The notes beneath the pieces were generated by a model that was not told the origin of the DNA, searched no databases, and saw only the letters and a program-made list of their open reading frames with translations. Of a stretch of DNA of 64,000 nt, positions 1-11,503 are shown one piece after another. The stretch comes from Ruminococcus sp. (GTDB lineage Bacteria; Bacillota; Clostridia; Oscillospirales; Ruminococcaceae). Each line of letters begins with the position of its first letter. Within the stretch, counting starts at the first letter, position 1. The position numbers were made by a program, and so were the translations under genes. The DNA lies in assembly GCA_021200415.1 (NCBI GenBank), contig JAJQGO010000013.1, positions 20,016 to 84,015 on the forward strand. The letters run 5' to 3'.

Positions 1-138
1 CAGAGGGAAAGTCTGCTATCGCTCAATAGAAATGACATAAACAGTGATAATTTTTTGCGGCTCACCGCCTTATTTACAGGTCGCGAGAAATGTGTTATAC
101 TAAAGGCAACACCGTGTAAAGCATTACAGAAAGGAAAT

Positions 139-1404
139 ATGAATATGTTTGATGATGAATGGAGCATGATTGATGAAATGATTGACGATGCTGCGGATTC
201 GTGGGAGGAGCTTGATGATATACTGGAAGAAAACGGCTGCACACGGAAAGAAGCTCTGCGTCAGGTTGAGAGCTTTAAAAAGCTTTTTTCGGCAGAGCTT
301 GACAAAATGGGAATCCGCAGGAGCAGCCCCATAGAGATTTGCTGCGGCATTTGTGATAAGCTGGAGGAGGAGGAAAATCCGCCGTCAAGGTCGCTGATTT
401 TTTTGTATTGCGCAGCTGTTACGGATCGGGGACTGCTGCTTAACGACGGTACGGACGAAAGAGATGATGAACAGGATATTCGCAGCTTTTTCACGCAGAA
501 GGAAAAAATTCGGGAGCTGTCGGGTTATCTGGAAGTGCTGCCGAATTATCGCAAGCGTATCGAATCGTTCAAAAATAAAAGGAATAAGGCAAGAACAAGG
601 AATAATTTCCGTAGGGAATCCAATCTGCTGTTAAAAATTGTGAAGCAATATGAATTATTTTATAAAGGAAGAAACAGTGTTATTTTTTCTGATAATATCG
701 CGGATCTGGTAGAATCCGTAAACGAAAATGAGCTGCTGAAATCCCTGAAGCCCTATGCCTATATGATTGCCCTGACAAGCAGAACCGATAAAATGATGGG
801 AAAGGAAGGCTTTCATTTCAATTGGGATAATCTCTTTAAGATTCATAAGTACAGTATAAAAAAGGATAATGGCAAAAATTTTAAAGAGTATCAGTCAAAG
901 CTGGAATTGTACGACAATCTGCGCAGTAATTTTTTGGATGACAGCTCGGTTGACATTGGATTTTCCGATTACTGCTTTGCCGCCTATGTCAACCTGTCGC
1001 AATGGTATGAGGAAAACTGCGAGCCAAACGAAGAGATTCCGAAAAATCCCAAGCAAAAGGCAGAGTCGGTTATGTCTGACTTTTTTCCGATATTCATAGA
1101 ATGCAAAGAATCGGAGGGCTATGATTTATGGGAATTTGCCAATGAATATCCCGAGCTTGAGTCTGCCTGTGAAAACGTGCTGAAGAATAACGAGGATATT
1201 ATAACGGATGCCTGTAACGCAGTCCGCGCAGACGAGGATATTACGCCTTTGGCGAATCGTATTTATTCGGAAATCGAAGCAAAAATCAACGTTGAGAATA
1301 TCCGTGACAAAGAGAAGGCATTGATGTTTCCAAAAATATTTCTTGTGCAGAAGGTTAAGCTGGAGTTGCGGAAAAAAATGCTGGATGCGGCAATGCTGTT
1401 TTAA
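139..1404 (+). CDS. hypothetical acidic protein, no recognised domain
   Basis: ORF 55..1404; likely start ATG at 139 (AGAAAGGA upstream, MNMFDDEWSMIDEM...). No motif recognised. Confidence 0.7.
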   Translation: MNMFDDEWSMIDEMIDDAADSWEELDDILEENGCTRKEALRQVESFKKLFSAELDKMGIRRSSPIEICCGICDKLEEEENPPSRSLIFLYCAAVTDRGLLLNDGTDERDDEQDIRSFFTQKEKIRELSGYLEVLPNYRKRIESFKNKRNKARTRNNFRRESNLLLKIVKQYELFYKGRNSVIFSDNIADLVESVNENELLKSLKPYAYMIALTSRTDKMMGKEGFHFNWDNLFKIHKYSIKKDNGKNFKEYQSKLELYDNLRSNFLDDSSVDIGFSDYCFAAYVNLSQWYEENCEPNEEIPKNPKQKAESVMSDFFPIFIECKESEGYDLWEFANEYPELESACENVLKNNEDIITDACNAVRADEDITPLANRIYSEIEAKINVENIRDKEKALMFPKIFLVQKVKLELRKKMLDAAMLF

Positions 1405-1448
1405 AAATCAGATACGTACTGAAAGATTTTTATAGAAATTTTTTTAAG

Positions 1449-1481
1449 GGACACCCGTTTGTCCTGTTCATGTGCTATAAT
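1449..1481 (+). promoter_or_regulatory. candidate promoter/operator of the WYL gene: GGACA-N6-TGTCC inverted repeat (1449-1464) upstream of TATAAT (1476-1481)
   Basis: Read directly: gggacacccgtttgtcctgttcatgtgctataat. Confidence 0.4.
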
Positions 1482-1506
1482 AATAGCAAGGAACAGAGGT
1501 GAGAAC

Positions 1507-2472
1507 ATGGAAAATAATAAAAACGACCGAATGCTTGAAATTTTCATGCGTTCTCTGCGTGGTGAAGCCATATCAATAAAATCACTCGCAAAGGAATATA
1601 ATGTTTCAACCAAAAGCATCAGCCGTGACATAAGCAGTATTCAGAGCTTTCTTGCTGAGCATAGAGAGCTTATGCAGAACGCGGAGCTTATATACTCCCA
1701 CAAGGATAAGTCTTATAGGTTCAGCAATGATGAATTTCTGAAAAATAAGGAGCTTTTCGCGATTGTAAAAATACTGCTCGGCAGCAGAGCGTTAAACAAG
1801 GACGAGATTCTTACGCTTATTTACAAGCTGAAAAGGTTCACGACAGTTGCTGACAAGGAAAAGCTTGATAATTTAATTCGCAAAGAGGTCTATCATTATC
1901 ACGAGGTTAAATCAGACTGCAATTCGGTAATTGATAATATGTGGAAGCTGATACAGGCAATCGAAAACAAAAAGGTACTTACGATTACCTACTACAAAAT
2001 GAATCGTGATGAGGTCAAACGCAGAATCAAGCCCGCATCAATAATGTTCAGTGAATATTATTTTTATTTAATTGCGTATATGGCTGATGATGAGGAATAT
2101 AATCCAAAATATTTTCGCATCGACCGTATTGCAGCTATCACTGAAAATCGTGATCAATTTAAACTCGATAAGAAATATGATTTCGACGAGGGCGATTTGC
2201 GTGAAAAGAATCAGTTTATGTTTCCGGGAGAAAACGTTAAAATTCGTTTTGAGTTTTCGGGATTGTCTTTACAGGCAATACTCGACAGACTGCCCACTGC
2301 AAAGGTAGTCGAAAAGAACGGAAGCATCAGCATTGTAGAGGCGGAGGTGAATTACGGACGCGGCATTATTATGTATTTGCTGTCGCAAGGCTCATGGGTA
2401 AAGGTCCTCTCCCCCGCTTGCCTGATTGATGATATGAAAAAGGAAATTGATAAGATGAGGGAGAAGTATTAG
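1507..2472 (+). CDS. WYL-domain transcriptional regulator with N-terminal HTH
   Basis: ORF 1459..2472, likely start 1507 (MENNKNDRMLEIFMRSLRGEAISIKSLAKEYNVSTKSISRDI = HTH; LTITYYKMNRDEVKRRIKPASIMFSEYYFYLIAY and FRIDRI = WYL-type). Confidence 0.88.
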   Translation: MENNKNDRMLEIFMRSLRGEAISIKSLAKEYNVSTKSISRDISSIQSFLAEHRELMQNAELIYSHKDKSYRFSNDEFLKNKELFAIVKILLGSRALNKDEILTLIYKLKRFTTVADKEKLDNLIRKEVYHYHEVKSDCNSVIDNMWKLIQAIENKKVLTITYYKMNRDEVKRRIKPASIMFSEYYFYLIAYMADDEEYNPKYFRIDRIAAITENRDQFKLDKKYDFDEGDLREKNQFMFPGENVKIRFEFSGLSLQAILDRLPTAKVVEKNGSISIVEAEVNYGRGIIMYLLSQGSWVKVLSPACLIDDMKKEIDKMREKY

Positions 2473-2529
2473 GGAGTGTTAAGGTGAGGGTTCGTGTGCT
2501 TTTTGTGCAATGCTGCCTCAACCCAATTA

Positions 2530-2557
2530 CCCCCGCACAGTATCGTGCGGGGGTTTT
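2530..2557 (+). terminator. rho-independent terminator
   Basis: CCCCCGCAC-agtatc-GTGCGGGGG followed by TTTT. Confidence 0.85.
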
Positions 2558-2622
2558 GATTTATCTTTTCTTTTTTAATTTCTGAGCTTTCTGCATATTT
2601 AAGCAGTCTCATCATCGCATCA

Positions 2623-5600
2623 TCAGCTACACATCAAGCGTTTTTTACGTTTGCCATAGAGAATGGTTATCGAGCCGCTGCAAAGCAGCAGACCTGTTAT
2701 TGTGTACATTCGTGTGCCCGAACCGCCTGTATCCGGAAGTCTTGGAGATACCACATTCGGCCAGTAGTAAGTGATATATTTTCCTCCATCTTCAACACTG
2801 TAAACATCGGGCTCAGTTTCATCAACTGATGTATATATAAGATCAATTGAAACATTGCCAGTGTCATCTACCGCTTCAAAAGAAGTTACAGCTCCGCTTT
2901 CCGAAATTGTTACAAGCCAGTACCACGAGGAAATTGTATAGCCTGTAGGTGAATCGGCTTCCTGTATTTTATATTTCTGTCCCAGAGGCAAACCGCTGAA
3001 TGTTACAACTCCGTCTGAATCGCTTGTAACCGTGTATGTATTGCTGTCCGCTATCTGCTCGCCATTGTCATCAACAGGATATGCGATAAATTCCGCACCA
3101 TAAAGCGCAGTCGCAGATGTAAGATATTTATTGCTGTCAAGCACAACCGTGTCATTATCAATCTTCACAAAGGAAACCTCAGTTTTCTTGTTCGTCACCT
3201 GAATATATACCGTTCGCGAAAACAGATTTGTAATCGGCTCATCCAGCGACGTGTAGGAATAAGACGTGCTTTCTCCTGATGCCTCACGCTCATTATGATA
3301 CTCCGTATCCTGATAAATTTCCAGATAAGACCAGCCCACGTCCGTGTACAGACGGAGAGTTCCTGTATTTCCCTCGGCATTTGCCCGATATTGATTTATT
3401 ACATAGTCGAACAGCGAATCATTTCTGCTCTCGTCCTCGTCATAGGTCAGATATGCGTGCTGCTGAGTAGTTTCGTCAGATGTCAGCAAGTCATACCAAT
3501 TAGCCGAACTCGAATCATAGTAATCGAAATCAAATGTATTCGATTGACTTGTATTGATATGCATCGTTGTGTAAACCCAAGACAAGGTATTATCAATATC
3601 TCCCACGGATGCCATCTGGTCAAGCGTTGCTACGATATATCCTGCCGCACGTGCAACAGTTACGCCGTTATCTGAATTTCCTGCATTTGCGTAAATCGTA
3701 TCGCCTGTAACAAGAACCATTGTTTCCGCAGGATTGAGTATAAATCCCTCAGGAGCTGAAATTTCCCGAACGTAATACGTTGTTTCCGTAAGCTGGTCGA
3801 ATACAGCCGTTCCGCCCTCGGAGGTATCATAGGTCATGCCGCTGACAGCAGACGTTTGAGTTCCCTCAGGAGAGGTTGTTTCAACCTCAACAGGATAGAT
3901 GTAATACGTATCACTGCCAATAGTAACGGTAATTACGCCCTCATTTTCCTCTCCGTCAGCTCCCTCCCCCGGATTTACCGTGTAGGTTCCTGTGCCGCCG
4001 TCCTTCAGCGCTGCTTCGCCTGCGCTGTCGCAGTCATCATCGGGAGAAAGATAAATCAGAATTTCATTCGATTTAGCAGTATCATCAGCAGCATATCCAA
4101 TGTAATAAATCTTGGAATTTGCTTCATCCTCTTCAACCTCATATAAAGCAAACTTTGCGCCGTCAATTAAATTGCCGTCCTCGTCCATTTTCTGCACCAA
4201 CAGAACATTTGTCAGGTTCGGGACTTCAATCGTAACTCCGTATGTTCGGTAGAATTCCAAATACTCAGTGCCACCGGTGCCAACCACGCCTCCCGATTCC
4301 ACATTGACAGTGTTCGTGGAATCAGCTTCTTCAAGGGAGGACGCACTCGTCCAGTAATAGGCAACTGTATATTGCGTGTCATCCACATTTTCCGCAAGAT
4401 AATAATACGTTTGAATATCTCCGGGGAGAGCCGTCAGTGCCACCTGCATACAGCCGCTGCCCGATATTGTGAACACAGAATCGCTGTAGCCATTCGCCTC
4501 CATTTGCTTTGCGGCGTAAATTACGTTATCAATGCTGTATTCGTCCATGACGTCATATCCCGTTTCATCAGAACCATACACAGGCCGCCAGTTGGTTTTC
4601 GTCAGGTCATTTGCGGCGTTATTGTCTCCCACATATTTCAGCACAACCGCAAAAAGCGTGCCGTTCACATTGCCGTTTGTAACATCGTAATAATCAATTC
4701 CCTTATAATCTCCGGCTGATTCATCAAGATAACACAGAACATCAGGTGCAGTTACAAGCATATTCGTTGCCGCATACACGCCCGAATCGTATGTGTTGTT
4801 GCACACAAGCACCTTAGAGCTTACAATCTGCAAATATATATCCTGCGATACAAGACGATACCCCTCCGGAACCTTCGTTTCCTTTAGTATAAAATATGTG
4901 CCGAACATTTGTTGAAGCTCCGTCAGGGTGTACGGCATACTGTATTCATCAAGGAAAATCATTTGCCCGTTCGCGTCAGTTGTTCCGCTGTATAGAGAGG
5001 AAATTATAATATTTCCGCCGCTGTCGCGTATATTGTCATTATCGTCTATAGTATACGTGCCCTCGTCAATTTTTGCCGATACACTGACTGCCGATTCGGT
5101 TGTTGTGCCGTCATCAAATACATAATAATAATTACCGTCGTCGTCCACATTTGCGTGGTACGCCGCAAAGCCTGCGCCCTCAATGGGGTTTTCGTACTGG
5201 TTTACCTTGTATATGCCCGTTTCGGGAATTACCGTCAGGTTGTATTTCAGTTTAAGGTCAGAAGCGGAATTTCCTCGCTCCAGATAATAGAATTTCAGCG
5301 TGTGGTATGTGTTATTATCAAATGTATCGGGGTTTGTTGCATTCCATACATAATCGTCGTATACTCCTGCGTCTTTAAATGCCGATCCAATTGTATTTTT
5401 CTCTTCATCATTTATATAAACTTTGCCTGTAGAAAAATCAATTGATACGCTTGCGGCGCTATGAATTCCGCCCAGATCGGCAACAAGAACACCGTCAATG
5501 AAAATCCACACGTCATCATCACCTGAAAATTCGAACGTGGTAGCGACTTGCTGCTTTGAGGACGTGAATCCGTCATACTGCTGAGTAAAACGTGTGATCA

Positions 5601-7092
5601 GCGTCATGCCAAAGTAGTGGTTCATGTCTTCATCATCGCATGATTTAGTCTGTGGGTCGTTGCCTAAGCTGTCAAGGCTGTCGAAAGGAAAGAACTGACC
5701 TGAAATTGCGCTGCTTTTTACAGCCCAATCGTCATAGAGAATAAAGGAATTCTCATCCTCGTCATATACCGCATAATTATCTGCGCAGTCGTAGTAATAA
5801 TATCCGCTGCTGTCCACCTGAAGCAGATTTTTCACCTTTGTAAAAGATTCCTTGCCAGCATGGGATACATTGGGGTTGAACAGGTATGCAAGGGATTCAT
5901 TATCTCCGGTTACAGCTGAATTAAGCGCAGGATAACCATCAGTTCCAAGGGTGTTTTGCACAATGTCCGGATAAACTGCTGAACTTTTTGTCCAGTAATT
6001 ATATGCTGTATTTTTTGTTACATCCCATTGTTCGGGATTGAACGCGAATTTCAAAGCATGATCTTTATTTATACCTGTATTTGAATTTGTATTCACGTCA
6101 ACATCATCCTGACCTGTCGTCCAGTAGTCGAACAGATTGATTATCGTGCCCGAGGGTGTAACGCCCTCAACCGTGTCATAAACACGTGTATAGTCCTTTG
6201 TGTAGTAGATATTGGTACGTGGATTATCTTTATTATATGTATCCTGTACACGGACATAATAATCCCCGCCAACACTTACATAGTATGCAGGCACTTTAGT
6301 ATTGGTATTACCTGCATTTGGCGCATAATTGAAAGGACATTCGCTTGCATCGAAGCGGTAGCCGTAGCTGGAAAGAGACTCAGTAAAGTAATGCAAGGGT
6401 ATCAGATACCAGAGCGTAGCATCCGAATCAGTGTATGATAGTGCGTCATCAATCGGATCAAGTATATCGTTGTTATTGGTATAGTCGGAGTAGCCTACAG
6501 CCTTAGTTCCATCGTTGTAATAAATCCAAAGGTACATATCAGAAACGCTGTTTACATCTTCTGAGGTCAGCTCGGCAATGACAGCTGAATCGTCGCTTGC
6601 AACGGTTATTTCGCTGTTGGAAAGGGTAATATCCTCAATGGCAAGCTCAGCTTCGGTTTCTTCTTCGGCAGCTGAAGCCTCCGTGGAAATTTCACTGCTG
6701 ACTGCCTCGCTGTCGGTATTTTCGCTGCTTTCCTCAGTTGAGGGAGCAGCTGTTTCCGCCTCCGTAATATCGGCAATTTCGCAAGCCGCCGTATGGGTAT
6801 GCTCCTCCAGTCCGCACACAAGCTGTGTTTCGTAGCAATCGGCAGTATGGATATGGCTTTCGTTTTCCTCCTGACCGCAGATTAAGACATCCGCATAGCA
6901 CTCATCGGTGTGTGTATGCTCCTCAAGACCGCAGTAGGTTTCATTTGTCATAGTGATTCCCGTCAGGCAAAGCTGCCCGAAAACGCAGAACGCGACAATA
7001 ATCGCAAGAGCCGGCGTCAGCACTGCCGCTATGCGGGATTTGACACGATTTACCTTGAATCGTTCAAGGAAGATATGCATGATACTATTCAT
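2623..7092 (-). CDS. large cell-wall-anchored surface protein (fibro-slime/PA14-like domain, SpaA/Cna-B-like repeats, LPDTGG sorting signal)
   Basis: N-terminal hydrophobic segment; repeated CGLEEHTHTDECY-like motifs; FEFSGDDDVWIFIDGVLVADLGGIHSAASVSIDFSTGKVYIN typical of fibro-slime domains; SpaA-like ETKVPEGYRLV / EISAPEGFIL / QEADSPTGYTI; C-terminal LPDTGGSG + TM + KRKKR. Confidence 0.88.
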   Translation of the reverse strand: MNSIMHIFLERFKVNRVKSRIAAVLTPALAIIVAFCVFGQLCLTGITMTNETYCGLEEHTHTDECYADVLICGQEENESHIHTADCYETQLVCGLEEHTHTAACEIADITEAETAAPSTEESSENTDSEAVSSEISTEASAAEEETEAELAIEDITLSNSEITVASDDSAVIAELTSEDVNSVSDMYLWIYYNDGTKAVGYSDYTNNNDILDPIDDALSYTDSDATLWYLIPLHYFTESLSSYGYRFDASECPFNYAPNAGNTNTKVPAYYVSVGGDYYVRVQDTYNKDNPRTNIYYTKDYTRVYDTVEGVTPSGTIINLFDYWTTGQDDVDVNTNSNTGINKDHALKFAFNPEQWDVTKNTAYNYWTKSSAVYPDIVQNTLGTDGYPALNSAVTGDNESLAYLFNPNVSHAGKESFTKVKNLLQVDSSGYYYYDCADNYAVYDEDENSFILYDDWAVKSSAISGQFFPFDSLDSLGNDPQTKSCDDEDMNHYFGMTLITRFTQQYDGFTSSKQQVATTFEFSGDDDVWIFIDGVLVADLGGIHSAASVSIDFSTGKVYINDEEKNTIGSAFKDAGVYDDYVWNATNPDTFDNNTYHTLKFYYLERGNSASDLKLKYNLTVIPETGIYKVNQYENPIEGAGFAAYHANVDDDGNYYYVFDDGTTTESAVSVSAKIDEGTYTIDDNDNIRDSGGNIIISSLYSGTTDANGQMIFLDEYSMPYTLTELQQMFGTYFILKETKVPEGYRLVSQDIYLQIVSSKVLVCNNTYDSGVYAATNMLVTAPDVLCYLDESAGDYKGIDYYDVTNGNVNGTLFAVVLKYVGDNNAANDLTKTNWRPVYGSDETGYDVMDEYSIDNVIYAAKQMEANGYSDSVFTISGSGCMQVALTALPGDIQTYYYLAENVDDTQYTVAYYWTSASSLEEADSTNTVNVESGGVVGTGGTEYLEFYRTYGVTIEVPNLTNVLLVQKMDEDGNLIDGAKFALYEVEEDEANSKIYYIGYAADDTAKSNEILIYLSPDDDCDSAGEAALKDGGTGTYTVNPGEGADGEENEGVITVTIGSDTYYIYPVEVETTSPEGTQTSAVSGMTYDTSEGGTAVFDQLTETTYYVREISAPEGFILNPAETMVLVTGDTIYANAGNSDNGVTVARAAGYIVATLDQMASVGDIDNTLSWVYTTMHINTSQSNTFDFDYYDSSSANWYDLLTSDETTQQHAYLTYDEDESRNDSLFDYVINQYRANAEGNTGTLRLYTDVGWSYLEIYQDTEYHNEREASGESTSYSYTSLDEPITNLFSRTVYIQVTNKKTEVSFVKIDNDTVVLDSNKYLTSATALYGAEFIAYPVDDNGEQIADSNTYTVTSDSDGVVTFSGLPLGQKYKIQEADSPTGYTISSWYWLVTISESGAVTSFEAVDDTGNVSIDLIYTSVDETEPDVYSVEDGGKYITYYWPNVVSPRLPDTGGSGTRMYTITGLLLCSGSITILYGKRKKRLMCS

Positions 7093-7139
7093 TTACCTGC
7101 ACCTCTGCTTTCATTTACCGAAAAATATCTGTTTTATTT

Positions 7140-7168
7140 ATTGTATCATATTTTTGATAAAAAAGCAA
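7140..7168 (-). promoter_or_regulatory. candidate sigmaA promoter of surface protein (TTGCTT-N17-TACAAT), with TATCA-N6-TGATA repeat in spacer
   Basis: Reverse complement reads TTGCTTTTTTATCAAAAATATGATACAAT. Confidence 0.45.
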
Positions 7169-7275
7169 GATTTCAAATTTCAATTCACGAATTATTATAT
7201 AAACCTAACAAATAACAGGGCATTCATTGTGCAATACGCACAAAAAAGCCTGATGAAAAATTACCGCAAAAATTA

Positions 7276-7304
7276 TTGACAGATTTTCCAAAATATTGTA
7301 TATT
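7276..7304 (+). promoter_or_regulatory. sigmaA-type promoter of GH43 gene (TTGACA-N17-TATATT)
   Basis: ttgacagattttccaaaatattgtatatt, 35 bp upstream of ATG 7339. Confidence 0.65.
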
Positions 7305-7338
7305 GTTGATAGAGTTATTATTACGGAGGCTTTCCACT

Positions 7339-8814
7339 ATGAAAAAACAAGCTTTTAATCCATTTCTTCCCCTTAATGAATATATCCCCGACGGTGAACC
7401 CCATGTTTTCGGCGACCGTGTCTACCTTTACGGCTCTCACGACAAGGAGGGCGGCGAAACCTTCTGTATGCTTGATTATACCGTGTACTCCGCTCCCGTT
7501 GACGATTTGTCCGACTGGCGCTGCGAGGGAACTATTTACCGTGCTGGGCAAGACCCTGACTACGGCGAAAGGAAATTCATGTACGCTCCCGATGTCGTAC
7601 GTGGAAATGACGGCAGATACTACCTCTATTACTGTATGTCAGGCGAATACGGAAAGGGCGGATATTTTGGTCCGATAAGTGTTGCGGTATGCGACTCCCC
7701 TGCCGGAAAATTTGAGTATCTCGGCTTCGTCAGGTACCCCGACAAAACACCCATGAAAAAATATGTCTGCTTCGACCCCGGCGTTATTAACGACAACGGC
7801 ACAATTCGCATTTATTACGGCACTCAATATATCTATGACAATGACGATGATTATATTGCCAATGAGGAGCGTGTGCTTGAACAGGCTTCAATGTTCGGGA
7901 AAAGCCGTCAGGAAATTCTCGATACGCCCGAAAGCGTTATGGGCGCGAATATGGTTGTTGTCGGGGACGATATGCTCACAGTAAAGGGCGAGCCGACACG
8001 TATTATTCCATATAAAACAAAGGGTACGGATTTTGAGGAGCATCCCTTCTTTGAGGCAAGCTCCATGAGAAAGGTCGGCAGCACGTATTACTTCATTTAC
8101 TCCTCATGGCTGAATCACGAGCTTTGCTACGCAACAAGCCCTTTCCCCGACAGGGATTTCAGATTCCGCGGAACTATTATTTCCAACGGAGATATTGGAT
8201 TCAACGGCAGAAAGGCTGAGGACAGGCTTAACATGACGGGAACAACTCACGGCAGCATTGAAAATATAAACGGTCAGTGGTATGTTTTTTATCATCGCCT
8301 GACTCATAAATCCGACTACAGCCGTCAGGCGTGCGCCGAGAGAATAACAATTCTTCCGGACGGCAGTATTCCTCAGGTTGAAGTGACGTCCTGCGGTCTG
8401 AACGGAAAGCCTCTTATTGCCGAGGGATCTTATCCTGCCGTTATCGCCTGCAACATCACCAACGGAAAAATGCCCCACGGCTCAAATAAAATCCACAAAT
8501 TCAGTCTGCCCAATGTCAGCAGCTGCGGCAATGAACGATTTGTCGCGGAAATCAGCTCGGGAACATTTCTCGGCTACAAATATTTCAGCTTCCGCGGAAA
8601 TAAAAAAATCGGCGTAACAGCCTGCGGAAACGGTTCGGGAAAAATTGCTGTAGGCATCGGCATGAATGAAAATCCTATCGGGGAAATCCCTGTTTTTCCC
8701 TCAGAAGTCTGGACTGATTTTACAGCTGAAATTTCCATTCCCGACGGTGTTTATCCCCTGTATTTGCGATATTGCGGAAATGGCGAAATAAAAATTAAAA
8801 ATATTTTATTCTGA
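7339..8814 (+). CDS. glycoside hydrolase family 43 (beta-xylosidase/arabinosidase type), no signal peptide
   Basis: ORF 7276..8814; start at 7339 after GGAGGC. MKKQAFNPFLPLNEYIPDGEPHVFGDRVYLYGSHD, MYAPDVVRGNDGRYYLYYC, HPFFEASSMRKVGSTYYFIYSS are GH43 signatures. Confidence 0.88.
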   Translation: MKKQAFNPFLPLNEYIPDGEPHVFGDRVYLYGSHDKEGGETFCMLDYTVYSAPVDDLSDWRCEGTIYRAGQDPDYGERKFMYAPDVVRGNDGRYYLYYCMSGEYGKGGYFGPISVAVCDSPAGKFEYLGFVRYPDKTPMKKYVCFDPGVINDNGTIRIYYGTQYIYDNDDDYIANEERVLEQASMFGKSRQEILDTPESVMGANMVVVGDDMLTVKGEPTRIIPYKTKGTDFEEHPFFEASSMRKVGSTYYFIYSSWLNHELCYATSPFPDRDFRFRGTIISNGDIGFNGRKAEDRLNMTGTTHGSIENINGQWYVFYHRLTHKSDYSRQACAERITILPDGSIPQVEVTSCGLNGKPLIAEGSYPAVIACNITNGKMPHGSNKIHKFSLPNVSSCGNERFVAEISSGTFLGYKYFSFRGNKKIGVTACGNGSGKIAVGIGMNENPIGEIPVFPSEVWTDFTAEISIPDGVYPLYLRYCGNGEIKIKNILF

Positions 8815-8822
8815 TTTTTCTC

Positions 8823-8857
8823 AGCAGCACTGTTTATTGGCAGTGCTGCTTTCTTTA
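8823..8857 (+). terminator. GH43 terminator hairpin
   Basis: AGCAGCACTG-tttattgg-CAGTGCTGCT then TTTCTTT. Confidence 0.75.
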
Positions 8858-8907
8858 TGGATAATCCGCCGCCGACGGAGCATAATAGAATAGAGGCAAT
8901 ACCTAAA

Positions 8908-8948
8908 AGCAGCACTGTACTGTACAAGAATCCTTATGCAGTGCTGCT
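8908..8948 (+). promoter_or_regulatory. second hairpin with the same stem, in the PTS EII leader
   Basis: AGCAGCACTG-tactgtacaagaatccttatg-CAGTGCTGCT; perfect 10-bp stem identical to 8823-8850. Confidence 0.5.
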
Positions 8949-8950
8949 GA

Positions 8951-11149
<2,199 letters not shown>

Positions 11150-11177
11150 TGATGAACTGATGAAAGGAAATATTGCT

Positions 11178-11435
11178 ATGAAAACATTCACCTACACCAT
11201 AAAGGACGAGCTGGGAATCCATGCAAGACCCGCAGGAATGCTTGCCAAAACAGCTAAGTCCTACGACAGCGAAATTACAATGACGAAGGGCGGCAAATCA
11301 GTTGTCTGCACAAGACTTATGTCCCTTATGGGACTGGGAGTTAAATGCGGAGATACGGTTACAATTACCGTAAGCGGCAGCGATGAGGATTCCGCAGCGG
11401 AGGGCATAAAAAGCTTTCTTGAAAGTAATTTATAA
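11178..11435 (+). CDS. ptsH: HPr family phosphocarrier protein
   Basis: MKTFTYTIKDELGIHARPAGMLAKTA...KSVVCTRLMSLMGLGVKCGDTVTI; active-site His in GIHARPA. Confidence 0.93.
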   Translation: MKTFTYTIKDELGIHARPAGMLAKTAKSYDSEITMTKGGKSVVCTRLMSLMGLGVKCGDTVTITVSGSDEDSAAEGIKSFLESNL

Positions 11436-11439
11436 AGTC

Positions 11440-11482
11440 AGCCGTATTCAGGGAGATTAAAGCTCCCCGAATACGGCTTTTT
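11440..11482 (+). terminator. terminator after HPr
   Basis: AGCCGTATTCaGGGAG / CTCCCcGAATACGGCT followed by T-run. Confidence 0.85.
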
Positions 11483-11503
11483 CGGCAGGCAATACTGCCC
11501 TTA

